From the NCBI GenBank assembly GCA_016185955.1, contig JACPMQ010000064.1, positions 1 through 11,182 on the forward strand: 11,182 bases of DNA, in the 5' to 3' direction. The notes below the pieces were generated by a model, which was not told the DNA's origin, did no database searches, and saw nothing but the letters and a program-made list of their open reading frames with translations. How positions within the stretch are numbered: position 1 is the stretch's first letter; the number at the start of each line of letters is the position of its first letter. Shown here piece after piece: positions 5,738 through 11,182 of this stretch. The translations under genes were made by a program, and so were the position numbers. This DNA is from Candidatus Woesearchaeota archaeon. GTDB taxonomy: Archaea; Nanobdellota; Nanobdellia; Woesearchaeales; GW2011-AR4.

Positions 5738-7465
5738 ATGGATAAAGGAGTTTTGTATAGGATTGCAGGCCCTGTTGTTGTGGCTAAGGGCATCAAGCCA
5801 AGAATGTATGATGTTTGCAGGGTTGGAAATGAAAATTTAATGGGAGAAGTCATTCAGATTGTTAAAGACAAGACAATCATACAGGTTTATGAAGACACAT
5901 CCGGAATAAAGCCAGGAGAGCCTGTTATAAATACGCAAGAGCCGTTAAAAGTTGAGCTTGGCCCTGGAATGCTCGGCAGCATTTATGATGGAATTCAAAG
6001 GCCTTTGCCGGTTTTAATAAAGCAGATGGGAGACTTTATCAAAAGAGGCGTTGATGCTCCTGGATTAGAGCCATTAAAAAAATGGGAGTTTAAAGCCTCT
6101 GCAAAAAAAAACGATATAGTTCATGGAGGCAGCATAATTGGGGAAGTTGAGGAAAGCCCTGGAATAATTCATAAAATTATTGTGCCTCCAAATCAGAGCG
6201 GTAAGATTATAGAAATAAATTCAGGGAAGTTTACAGTTAATGATGGAATCGGAATGCTCGATAATAAATACGAGCTTAAGCTAAAGCATAACTGGCCTGT
6301 AAGAATACCAAGGCCTGTCAAATCAAAGCTAACGCCTGAAATGCCTTTGATTACAGGGCAGAGAGTTATTGACGCTTTATTCCCAATTGCCAAAGGCGGA
6401 GTTGCAGCTATCCCAGGACCATTTGGATCCGGGAAAACAGTTTCCCAGCAGCAGCTTGCAAAATGGTCAGATGCTGACATTATAGTTTATGTCGGCTGCG
6501 GTGAAAGGGGAAATGAAATGACGGAAGTTTTGACAGAATTTCCTGAGCTTACAGATCCTAAAACTGGAAATCCTTTAATGAACCGAACAGTCTTAATAGC
6601 AAATACTTCCAATATGCCTGTTGCTGCAAGAGAAGCCAGCATTTATACCGGAGTTACAATTGCCGAGTATTATCGTGATATGGGCTATTCAGTTGCTTTA
6701 ATGGCAGACAGCACATCAAGATGGGCGGAAGCAATGAGAGAAATAAGCTCAAGATTGGAGGAAATGCCCGGCGAAGAAGGGTATCCAGCTTACTTATCAA
6801 CAAGGCTTGCGCAATTTTATGAAAGGTCAGGAGTTGTAATTCCTTTGGGAACGGAAAAAGAGGGAAATGTAAGCATCATAGGCGCTGTAAGCCCTCCAGG
6901 AGGAGATTTTTCCGAGCCGGTAACGCAAAGCACCTTAAGAGTCACAAAAGTATTTTGGGCATTAGACGCAAAACTAGCGCAAAGAAGACACTTCCCTTCA
7001 ATTAATTGGCTTACTTCTTATTCCCTATATCTGGAAACTGTAGAGGGATGGTATACAAAAAATGTTGCTGACGACGGGCATAGTATAGTAGCTGAAATGA
7101 TGAGCATTCTGCAAGAAGAAGAAAAGCTGCTAGAGATTGTGCAGTTAGTTGGCTCAGATGCCCTGCCGGAAAGGCAGCAAATAACTTTGCAGGTAGCAAG
7201 AATGATAAGAGAGGTATTATTGCAGCAAAATGCTTTCCATGATGTTGATACCTATTGTGACTTAAAAAAAACATACGACATAATGAAAGCTGTCCTTCAT
7301 TTTTCACAGCTTGCGAATAATGCGCTTAATAATGGCATAAGCACAGAAAGGATAGTGTCAACTAAATCAAAAGACAGATTAAGCGAGATAAAATTTGTAA
7401 AAGACTACAAAAAGCTGCTTGCAGAAATAACAAGCGGAATGGAAAAGGAATTGGCATTAAAATAA
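5738..7465 (+). CDS. atpA: A-type ATP synthase catalytic subunit A
   Basis: The product has 575 residues. It is the nucleotide-hydrolysing/synthesising subunit; three copies alternate with B in the head. In order: an N-terminal beta-barrel (1-70); the A-specific non-homologous insertion (about 110-190, with HGGSIIGEVEESPGI); the A-type P-loop GPFGSGKT at 227-234 with Lys233; and the catalytic Glu256 in GERGNEMTEVL. The Walker B Asp324 lies in ALMADSTSRWAEAMREIS, followed by the conserved QSTLRVTKVFWALDAKLA block and a helical C-terminal domain. All catalytic residues expected are present, and there is no intein at the P-loop although archaeal A subunits often host one. GGTGAT at 5729-5734 is a good SD with short spacing. 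Atp A and B are separated by 20 bases. Confidence 0.98.
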   Translation: MDKGVLYRIAGPVVVAKGIKPRMYDVCRVGNENLMGEVIQIVKDKTIIQVYEDTSGIKPGEPVINTQEPLKVELGPGMLGSIYDGIQRPLPVLIKQMGDFIKRGVDAPGLEPLKKWEFKASAKKNDIVHGGSIIGEVEESPGIIHKIIVPPNQSGKIIEINSGKFTVNDGIGMLDNKYELKLKHNWPVRIPRPVKSKLTPEMPLITGQRVIDALFPIAKGGVAAIPGPFGSGKTVSQQQLAKWSDADIIVYVGCGERGNEMTEVLTEFPELTDPKTGNPLMNRTVLIANTSNMPVAAREASIYTGVTIAEYYRDMGYSVALMADSTSRWAEAMREISSRLEEMPGEEGYPAYLSTRLAQFYERSGVVIPLGTEKEGNVSIIGAVSPPGGDFSEPVTQSTLRVTKVFWALDAKLAQRRHFPSINWLTSYSLYLETVEGWYTKNVADDGHSIVAEMMSILQEEEKLLEIVQLVGSDALPERQQITLQVARMIREVLLQQNAFHDVDTYCDLKKTYDIMKAVLHFSQLANNALNNGISTERIVSTKSKDRLSEIKFVKDYKKLLAEITSGMEKELALK

Positions 7466-7485
7466 AGATTAAAAGGTGCATTGAA

Positions 7486-8865
7486 ATGAAAGAATACAAG
7501 ACAATTACAAGGGTTGCAGGCCCATTAATTTTTGTGGAAAAAACAGAGCCAGTTGGGTATGCTGACATGGTAAAAATCGCATTGCCTAACGGAGAAACAA
7601 AAAATGGGCAAGTGCTTGATACAAGCGAAGATATTGTAGTCGTGCAGGTTTTTGAAGGCACTTCCGGCATTGACGTTGACACAAGAGTAAGGTTTCTTGG
7701 AGACACCTTAAAGATTAGCGTAGCAAATGATATGCTAGGCAGGATTTTAAGCGGCAGTGGAAAGCCAATTGACAATGGAGCAGAAATAATTCCGGAAAAA
7801 AGGCTTGACATAAATGGAGCAGCAATAAATCCATATTCAAGAGCATCTCCTCATGACTTCATACAAACAGGAATTTCAACAATTGATGCGATGAATACTC
7901 TTGTGAGGGGGCAGAAGCTTCCATTATTTTCCGGCAGCGGCTTGCCGCACAATGAAATTGCATTGCAGATAGCGAGACAAGCAAAAGTAATTGGAAAAGA
8001 CGAAAACTTTGTTGTTGTGTTTGCAGCTATGGGCATTACAAATGAAGAAGCGCAATACTTCATCAATGACTTTAGGCAGACAGGCGCATTGCAAAGAAGC
8101 ATTGTTTTCCTAAATTTAGCCGATGACCCTGCAGTTGAGCGCCTTGTTACTCCAAGGATGGCTCTTACAGCAGCAGAATATTTTGCTTATGAGCATGACG
8201 CGCATGTGCTTGTTATATTAACAGACATGACTAATTATTGTGAATCTTTAAGAGAAATAGGCGCTGCAAGAGAAGAAATCCCTGGAAGAAGAGGGTATCC
8301 TGGTTATATGTACACTGACCTTGCAATGGTTTATGAAAGAGCAGGAGTTATTAAAAACAAAAAGGGAAGTGTTACTCAAATACCTATACTGACAATGGTA
8401 GGCGATGACATAACTCATCCCATTCCAGATTTGACTGGCTATATAACAGAAGGGCAGATTGTATTATCAAGAGAATTGCACAGAAAAGGAATTTATCCCT
8501 GCAATGATATTCTGCCTTCATTGTCAAGATTAATGAATTTAGGAATTGGAAAAGAAAAAACTAGGGAAGACCACAAGCAAGTTTCTGACCAGATTTACGC
8601 TGCTTATGCTGAAGGCAGAGACCTTAGAGGCTTAGTTGCAATTGTTGGAGAAGAAGCATTAAGCGAGCGCGACAAAAAATACCTTAAGTTTGCCGCTGAA
8701 TTTGAAGACAAATTTGTAAGGCAGAAAAGAGATGAGGAAAGAAGCATTTCTGAAACACTCGACTTGGGATGGAATCTTCTTGGAATACTGCCTGAAAATG
8801 AGCTTACAAGAATAAGCCCTGAGTTAAGGAAGAAGTATTACAATCAAAAATTACACCACTCTTAA
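7486..8865 (+). CDS. atpB: A-type ATP synthase regulatory/non-catalytic subunit B
   Basis: The product has 459 residues, the usual length. Like A it has a beta-barrel, a nucleotide-binding core and a helical C-terminal domain, but the P-loop is degenerate: SGSGLPHNE (149-157) replaces a GxxxxGKT motif, the hallmark of the non-catalytic B subunit. The conserved TDMTNYCESLREIGAAREE and IPGRRGYPGYMYTDLA blocks, which form the interface to the catalytic site of A, are intact, as is the C-terminal LGWNLLGILPENELTRI segment. A GGTG at 7475-7478 precedes the ATG. It is separated from atpD by 98 bases, larger than the other intercistronic gaps in the cluster apart from the repeat-filled one before atpF. 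Confidence 0.98.
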   Translation: MKEYKTITRVAGPLIFVEKTEPVGYADMVKIALPNGETKNGQVLDTSEDIVVVQVFEGTSGIDVDTRVRFLGDTLKISVANDMLGRILSGSGKPIDNGAEIIPEKRLDINGAAINPYSRASPHDFIQTGISTIDAMNTLVRGQKLPLFSGSGLPHNEIALQIARQAKVIGKDENFVVVFAAMGITNEEAQYFINDFRQTGALQRSIVFLNLADDPAVERLVTPRMALTAAEYFAYEHDAHVLVILTDMTNYCESLREIGAAREEIPGRRGYPGYMYTDLAMVYERAGVIKNKKGSVTQIPILTMVGDDITHPIPDLTGYITEGQIVLSRELHRKGIYPCNDILPSLSRLMNLGIGKEKTREDHKQVSDQIYAAYAEGRDLRGLVAIVGEEALSERDKKYLKFAAEFEDKFVRQKRDEERSISETLDLGWNLLGILPENELTRISPELRKKYYNQKLHHS

Positions 8866-8915
8866 GAGCGTGAAATTTTTGCAGTGACAAACTATGGATT
8901 TTGAGGAGTGCACAT

Positions 8916-8963
8916 TTGCTTGAAGATGGAAAAGTAACAGACCTTTCAAGGCAGGAATTTTAA
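8916..8963 (+). other. Possible 15-codon leader ORF in the atpB-atpD gap
   Basis: TTG 8916 preceded by GAGGAGTG (8903-8910, a decent SD) opens a reading frame (LLEDGKVTDLSRQEF) whose TAA directly abuts the atpD ATG in the same frame. The frame is open back to a TGA at 8871. In another frame an ATG at 8894 gives only nine codons. It could be a leader that couples translation into atpD, a decayed gene remnant, or chance. I do not recognise the peptide. Confidence 0.2.
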
Positions 8964-9590
8964 ATGCCACAAGACATTAAGCCGACAAGAAGCGAACTTT
9001 TAAAGGTAAAAAAGCAGATTAAGCTAGCTAAATCAGGCTACAGCCTGTTGAAGAAAAAAAGAGACGGGCTAATTCTTGAGTTCTTTAAAATCCTAAAAAA
9101 AGCAAAGACTTTGCGGGAAGAGCTTGTCAATGAATACAGAATTGCCCTGGAAAAGATAAATATTGCAAGAACACTGGAAAGCGACTTAAAAGTTAAGTCA
9201 GTGGCTATGGCTATTAAGGAAATTCCAAACGTAAAGCTAACAACAAAAAATATTATGGGAGTAAAAGTCCCTGAAATAGAGTCTTCTGAAATAAAAAAGG
9301 CATTTATGGAGAGAGGCTATAGCGCCTACAGCTCATCTGCAATAGATGAAACAGCCGCTGCCTATGAGAAGGTTGTTGAAAAAATAATATTGGCAGCTGA
9401 AATCGAAACCTCAATGAGAAAGCTTCTTAATGAAATTGAAAAAACAAAAAGAAGAGTCAATGCGCTTGAATTTGTGGTGCTGCCAAGCCTCACAAAAATA
9501 CAGTCTTTCATCAGGTTAAGGCTTGAAGAGATGGAGCGTGAAAACATTTTCAGGATGAAGAGAATAAAGGCAAAAGTGCATGTGCAATAA
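8964..9590 (+). CDS. atpD: A-type ATP synthase subunit D (central rotor shaft)
   Basis: The product has 208 residues. Two long helices, N-terminal (about 8-70, with KPTRSELLKVKKQIKLAKSG and YSLLKKKRDGL) and C-terminal (about 130-200, with RVNALEFVVLPSL and IRLRLEEMERENIFRMKRIK), form the antiparallel coiled coil. This coil turns inside the A3B3 head and inserts into subunit C. The signature T-R-x-x-L...K..L.LA..G...L..K.D.L and the NALE..V.P.L block are diagnostic of subunit D. Length is normal. No clear SD precedes ATG 8964 apart from CAGGA at about 8952-8956. The stop codon overlaps the next small gene as TAATG. Confidence 0.96.
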   Translation: MPQDIKPTRSELLKVKKQIKLAKSGYSLLKKKRDGLILEFFKILKKAKTLREELVNEYRIALEKINIARTLESDLKVKSVAMAIKEIPNVKLTTKNIMGVKVPEIESSEIKKAFMERGYSAYSSSAIDETAAAYEKVVEKIILAAEIETSMRKLLNEIEKTKRRVNALEFVVLPSLTKIQSFIRLRLEEMERENIFRMKRIKAKVHVQ

Positions 9591-9736
9591 TGGACAAAAG
9601 AAAAGACAAGCAAAAAAAAGGCAAACAAAAAAAGCAAAAAGCATTGGCATGGTTTGCAATTATATTGACAGCCTTAAATTTTATCCTTATTATTGGATTT
9701 TTTATTTATCTTTATTTATGGGTTAGGGGCAGATGA
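9590..9736 (+). CDS. 48-residue single-span membrane protein of unknown function
   Basis: I do not recognise this gene. The ATG overlaps the atpD stop codon (TAATG), the classic geometry for termination-reinitiation, and the TGA overlaps another ATG (ATGA at 9733-9736). The product begins with a very basic stretch (MDKRKDKQKKGKQKKQK, residues 1-17), followed by one hydrophobic helix (about 18-44: ALAWFAIILTALNFILIIGF and FIYLYLW) and ends VRGR. By the positive-inside rule the N-terminus is cytoplasmic, but the basic residues at the C-terminus make topology uncertain. It lies between the last ATP synthase subunit and an intramembrane protease. It might be an assembly factor, a rotor-associated peptide, or a substrate of the protease; none is shown by sequence. 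It could be a chance ORF, but its complete length, start/stop overlaps and clear helix argue for a real gene. Confidence 0.65.
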   Translation: MDKRKDKQKKGKQKKQKALAWFAIILTALNFILIIGFFIYLYLWVRGR

Positions 9737-9765
9737 AAAGAACAGTAACACTAAACAAAAAATGA
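9733..9765 (+). other. Ten-codon mini-ORF bridging to the protease gene
   Basis: ATG 9733 overlaps the previous TGA, and the frame (MKRTVTLNKK) ends in a TGA that overlaps the protease ATG as ATGA (9762-9765). Such a chain could carry terminating ribosomes stepwise to the protease start. With only ten codons it may be fortuitous. Confidence 0.25.
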
Positions 9766-10670
9766 AGCACACCTTAAAAATAACTCTTTGGTTAGTATTA
9801 ATTTTCTTCATAGCCCAGATAATCGGGCTTTCGGTCACTAACAAATACATCGACCATAAAAAAACCGCATTAACGGGAAATATTGCTTTTGAAAAGCTGC
9901 CTTACAATCTCGAAAGGCCTGAGATAAAAGAGTCCATATCTTATATATGGATAATGGTAGGGGTCATTGCAGGCACTTTAATACTCCTTTTATTAATAAA
10001 ATTCAAAAAGATGTTTTTGTGGAAATTATGGTTTTTTCTTGCAGTTTTCTCCACAACTGCAATTGCATTTGCAGCATTTATGAACAGCTTTTTGGCAGCA
10101 ATTTTGGCTTTTGCCCTTGCTTTAATGAAAGTATACAAGCCCATTGCATTTATGCAAAACTTAACGGAGATTTTTATTTACGGTGGCTTAGCTGCCATAT
10201 TTGTGCCAATAATAAATGTTTTTGCAGCGTTTATGCTTTTGATTTTAATATCTGTTTATGATATAATTGCAGTAAAGCGCACAAAGCATATGATAACGCT
10301 TGCAAAATTCCAGACAAAAAGCAAAGTATTTGCAGGGCTTTTTATCTCTTATAACAAAAAAGCTCCTACGGCAATAAAAGCAATGAAAAAAATAGAAAAA
10401 AACGCAGAAGGCAGTGAAAAAGGAAAAATTGCCGTTCTTGGTGGTGGTGATATAGGATTTCCGCTTATATTTGCAGGAGTTATAATGAAAGGCTTAATGC
10501 TTACTAATACAGAGATTATTGGATTCTTAAAGGCATTAATAATCCCTGTTTGCGCGACCATTGCATTGCTATTTTTGCTAATTAAAGGGAAAAAAGACAA
10601 GTTTTATCCTGCAATGCCTTATTTAAGCGCAGGATGTTTTATTGGGTATGCTATTTTAGCTATGATGTAA
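9762..10670 (+). CDS. Presenilin/signal-peptide-peptidase-like intramembrane aspartyl protease (A22-like)
   Basis: From ATG 9762 the product has 302 residues with about eight to nine hydrophobic segments. The two catalytic aspartates of the GxGD protease family are visible: Asp167 in SVYDIIAVK (the YD motif) and Asp230 in VLGGGDIGFPLIFAG (the GxGD motif). They are separated by a polar loop (about 170-222) as in presenilin homologues. The C-terminal PAL motif corresponds to PAMPYLSAG (283-291), with Met285 where Leu is usual. Such enzymes cut transmembrane helices within the membrane; archaeal members are often called presenilin/SPP homologues and their natural substrates are little known. ATG 9762 is chosen over the upstream TTG 9693 because the TTG reading runs through the small membrane gene in another frame and adds non-family sequence. 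Coupling to upstream genes by ATGA overlap suggests it belongs to the operon. Confidence 0.87.
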   Translation: MKHTLKITLWLVLIFFIAQIIGLSVTNKYIDHKKTALTGNIAFEKLPYNLERPEIKESISYIWIMVGVIAGTLILLLLIKFKKMFLWKLWFFLAVFSTTAIAFAAFMNSFLAAILAFALALMKVYKPIAFMQNLTEIFIYGGLAAIFVPIINVFAAFMLLILISVYDIIAVKRTKHMITLAKFQTKSKVFAGLFISYNKKAPTAIKAMKKIEKNAEGSEKGKIAVLGGGDIGFPLIFAGVIMKGLMLTNTEIIGFLKALIIPVCATIALLFLLIKGKKDKFYPAMPYLSAGCFIGYAILAMM

Positions 10671-10718
10671 TACAAATTCTAAAGAAATATATACGGCATT
10701 TTGGTAACTACTAACACT

Positions 10719-10733
10719 CCCTAAAGGGTTTTT
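10719..10733 (+). terminator. Possible operon terminator: small stem plus T5
   Basis: CCCTAAAGGG (10719-10728) can form a very short stem and is followed by TTTTT (10729-10733), 48 bases after the protease stop. T-runs are the main signal for archaeal termination. The T-run lies within the right repeat arm, and the larger palindromes of the arm follow immediately and may reinforce 3'-end formation. Confidence 0.35.
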
Positions 10734-10755
10734 GCAAAATTCGGTGCTTGTGCGT

Positions 10756-10801
10756 ATAGTGGCGCAACTAAATAATTGAGAAATAGTTATTGCGCCACTA
10801 T
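10756..10801. repeat. Hairpin B of right arm
   Basis: ATAGTGGCGCAA (10756-10767) pairs with TTGCGCCACTAT (10790-10801), with stems identical to those at 67-112. The 22-base loop differs from the left copy at four positions. Confidence 0.85.
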
Positions 10802-10817
10802 GCTAGAGAACACAAAG

Positions 10818-10863
10818 TATAGGAACGGAAGTCAATAATCGTAATAGATGTTCCGTTCCTATA
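10818..10863. repeat. Hairpin A of right arm
   Basis: TATAGGAACGGAA (10818-10830) pairs with TTCCGTTCCTATA (10851-10863) around a 20-base loop. Stem and loop are the exact reverse complement of 5-50. Confidence 0.85.
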
Positions 10864-10904
10864 TTTAGATGAATTTAACAATTATTATGGATATTAAATT
10901 CCTC

Positions 10905-10938
10905 TCTTATACTTCAATAAATTATTTGTGTTCTCCGC
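10905..10938 (+). repeat. Degenerate partial copy of the repeat-arm core
   Basis: TCTTATACTT (10905-10914) matches 44-53 at nine of ten bases, and TTTGTGTTCTC (10925-10935) is identical to 52-62, in the same orientation and order. About ten extra bases separate them here. This implies a third, diverged member of the repeat family immediately outside the right arm. Confidence 0.5.
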
Positions 10939-11025
10939 TGTAATTGCCAATTCAGAAAAGTTTCACAGAATTGTGATAAGCGACCTGAGCAACATGAAAT
11001 GTTGCGAAGCTGAGAGGAGTATAAT

Positions 11026-11062
11026 CAAAAATTCCACCAATCTCGGATTGGTGGAATTTTTG
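11026..11062. terminator. Terminator-like hairpin with T5
   Basis: CAAAAATTCCACCAATC (11026-11042) pairs perfectly with GATTGGTGGAATTTTTG (11046-11062) around the 3-base loop TCG. It belongs to the same hairpin class as 5378-5412 and 11124-11160 (AAAAATTCC base, GC-richer tip, 3-base loop), but the tip sequence differs and is compensated on both sides. Confidence 0.55.
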
Positions 11063-11063
11063 T

Positions 11064-11102
11064 CAATGACGAGCAACGACCAAAGCAAAACAATGCCAAA
11101 TT
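11064..11102 (+). repeat. Second copy of the CAATGACGA repeat block
   Basis: These 39 bases match 5337-5375 at 36 positions. In both locations a terminator-like AAAAATTCC hairpin follows, directly there and after about 21 extra bases here. The bases just before the block (TTGGTG...TTTT.G) also resemble those before the intra-operon copy, so the shared element may start slightly earlier than 11064. Confidence 0.8.
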
Positions 11103-11123
11103 GCAAGATTACCAACGTAACTT

Positions 11124-11160
11124 GTAAAAATTCCGCTGTTCGCAACAGCGGAATTTTTAC
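11124..11160. terminator. Terminator-like hairpin, partner of the CAATGACGA block
   Basis: GTAAAAATTCCGCTGTT (11124-11140) pairs perfectly with AACAGCGGAATTTTTAC (11144-11160) around loop CGC. It is the counterpart of the hairpin between atpC and atpF: the lower stem AAAAATTCCGC is identical, while the tip differs by paired changes. Confidence 0.6.
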
Positions 11161-11165
11161 GGCTC

Positions 11166-11180
11166 CGCACAAGCACGAAT
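11166..11180 (+). repeat. Partial copy of the repeat-arm tail CGCACAAGCAC
   Basis: CGCACAAGCAC (11166-11176) is identical to 114-124 in the left arm, and the following GAAT matches after skipping one base. It lies at the very end of the window, so any continuation is cut off. Confidence 0.5.
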
Positions 11181-11182
11181 AA

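Larger units (their letters stand above)
10726..10867. repeat. Right arm of the long inverted repeat
   Basis: This is the reverse complement of 1-141. The core 10744-10867 differs from 1-124 at four sites, and a weaker extension reaches 10726. It starts about 55 bases after the protease stop codon, so the pair encloses the regulator, the whole ATP synthase and the protease. The arm has no ORF and consists of the same two hairpins in mirrored order. Outside it (10868 onward) degenerate pieces of the same sequence recur, so the element belongs to a family rather than being a simple two-copy boundary. Confidence 0.93.
10898..11062 (+). ncRNA. Candidate structured RNA or repeat-derived structured region
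   Basis: This lies within the gene-free stretch 10671-11182. CCTCTC (10901-10906) can pair with GAGAGG (11012-11017), extendable with a G-U to 10898/11020, closing a ~105-base domain. Inside are a 7-bp hairpin GCAACAT-GAA-ATGTTGC (10989-11005) and a weaker pairing CAATTC/GAATTG (10948-10953/10968-10973). A terminator-like hairpin with T5 follows at 11026-11062. An AT-rich TATTAAAT lies at 10892-10899, but it is too close to 10901 to place transcription start there. I recognise no known RNA family. It may equally be a decayed repeat. Confidence 0.22.

Noticed and set aside
5738..7465. Intein in the catalytic A subunit, as found in some archaea.
   Set aside because: The P-loop and all following blocks are contiguous and total length is normal.
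9947..10261. Second long + strand frame (104 codons) inside the protease gene.
   Set aside because: It is a shadow frame, rich in Cys and lacking a conserved pattern, while the overlapping protease frame carries the catalytic motifs.
10973..11014. Possible C/D-box guide RNA (GTGATAA, CTGA, ATGAAAT, CTGA in order).
   Set aside because: The C to D' distance is about 5 bases and C' to D about 9, where archaeal guides are near 12; the C boxes also deviate from RTGATGA.
10928..11182. 84-codon open frame running to the end of the window.
   Set aside because: It reads through two hairpins and the CAATGACGA repeat block and gives a low-complexity, non-protein-like sequence without RBS.
1..11182. 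CRISPR array, tRNA, rRNA or transposase gene.
   Set aside because: There are no regularly spaced repeats, no tRNA-like cloverleaf with a T-loop motif that I could see, no rRNA sequence, and no transposase-like or recombinase-like protein in any frame.

Overview
The window is an AT-rich archaeal segment, about 11.2 kb, with all recognised genes on the + strand. It carries a complete A-type (archaeal V-type) ATP synthase operon in the order H-I-K-E-C-F-A-B-D, the order I associate with euryarchaeal operons. The archaeal assignment rests on this gene set, a TATA-box promoter with an apparently leaderless start, Shine-Dalgarno sequences of the GGAGGTGAT type, and an archaeal presenilin/signal-peptide-peptidase-like protease. 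The compact genes and sequence style suggest an uncultured DPANN-type archaeon (for example a Woesearchaeota/Pacearchaeota relative), but that is inference; no rRNA or other marker is present.

Layout: 1-141 is the left arm of a long inverted repeat. A promoter at about 186-199 drives a PhoU-like protein with an AbrB-type N-terminus (225-1097). Then come atpH, atpI, atpK, atpE and atpC (1161-5342), covering peripheral stalk, membrane stator, rotor ring and the d-like socket. A repeat element with a terminator-like hairpin lies between atpC and atpF (5337-5425). The central shaft and catalytic head follow: atpF, atpA, atpB and atpD (5429-9590). A 48-residue single-span membrane protein (9590-9736) overlaps the end of atpD, and a presenilin-like aspartyl membrane protease (9762-10670) follows by a chain of stop/start overlaps. 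The right arm of the inverted repeat is at 10726-10867. The last 315 bases hold no convincing gene but several hairpins and partial copies of the same repeat modules.

Function: E and H form the peripheral stalks and I the ion half-channels. K forms the c-ring, C couples the ring to the D/F shaft, and A3B3 is the nucleotide-binding head. No standard subunit of the nine-gene set is missing. The c subunit has a Glu at the first-helix position where Na+-binding rings usually have Gln, giving a possible two-carboxylate ion site.

The least conventional features are as follows. A roughly 10.6 kb unit of regulator, ATP synthase and protease is bracketed by about 140-bp inverted repeats made of two hairpins each. 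A modular repeat family has also entered the middle of the operon. A tiny membrane protein and an intramembrane protease appear translationally linked to the ATP synthase.
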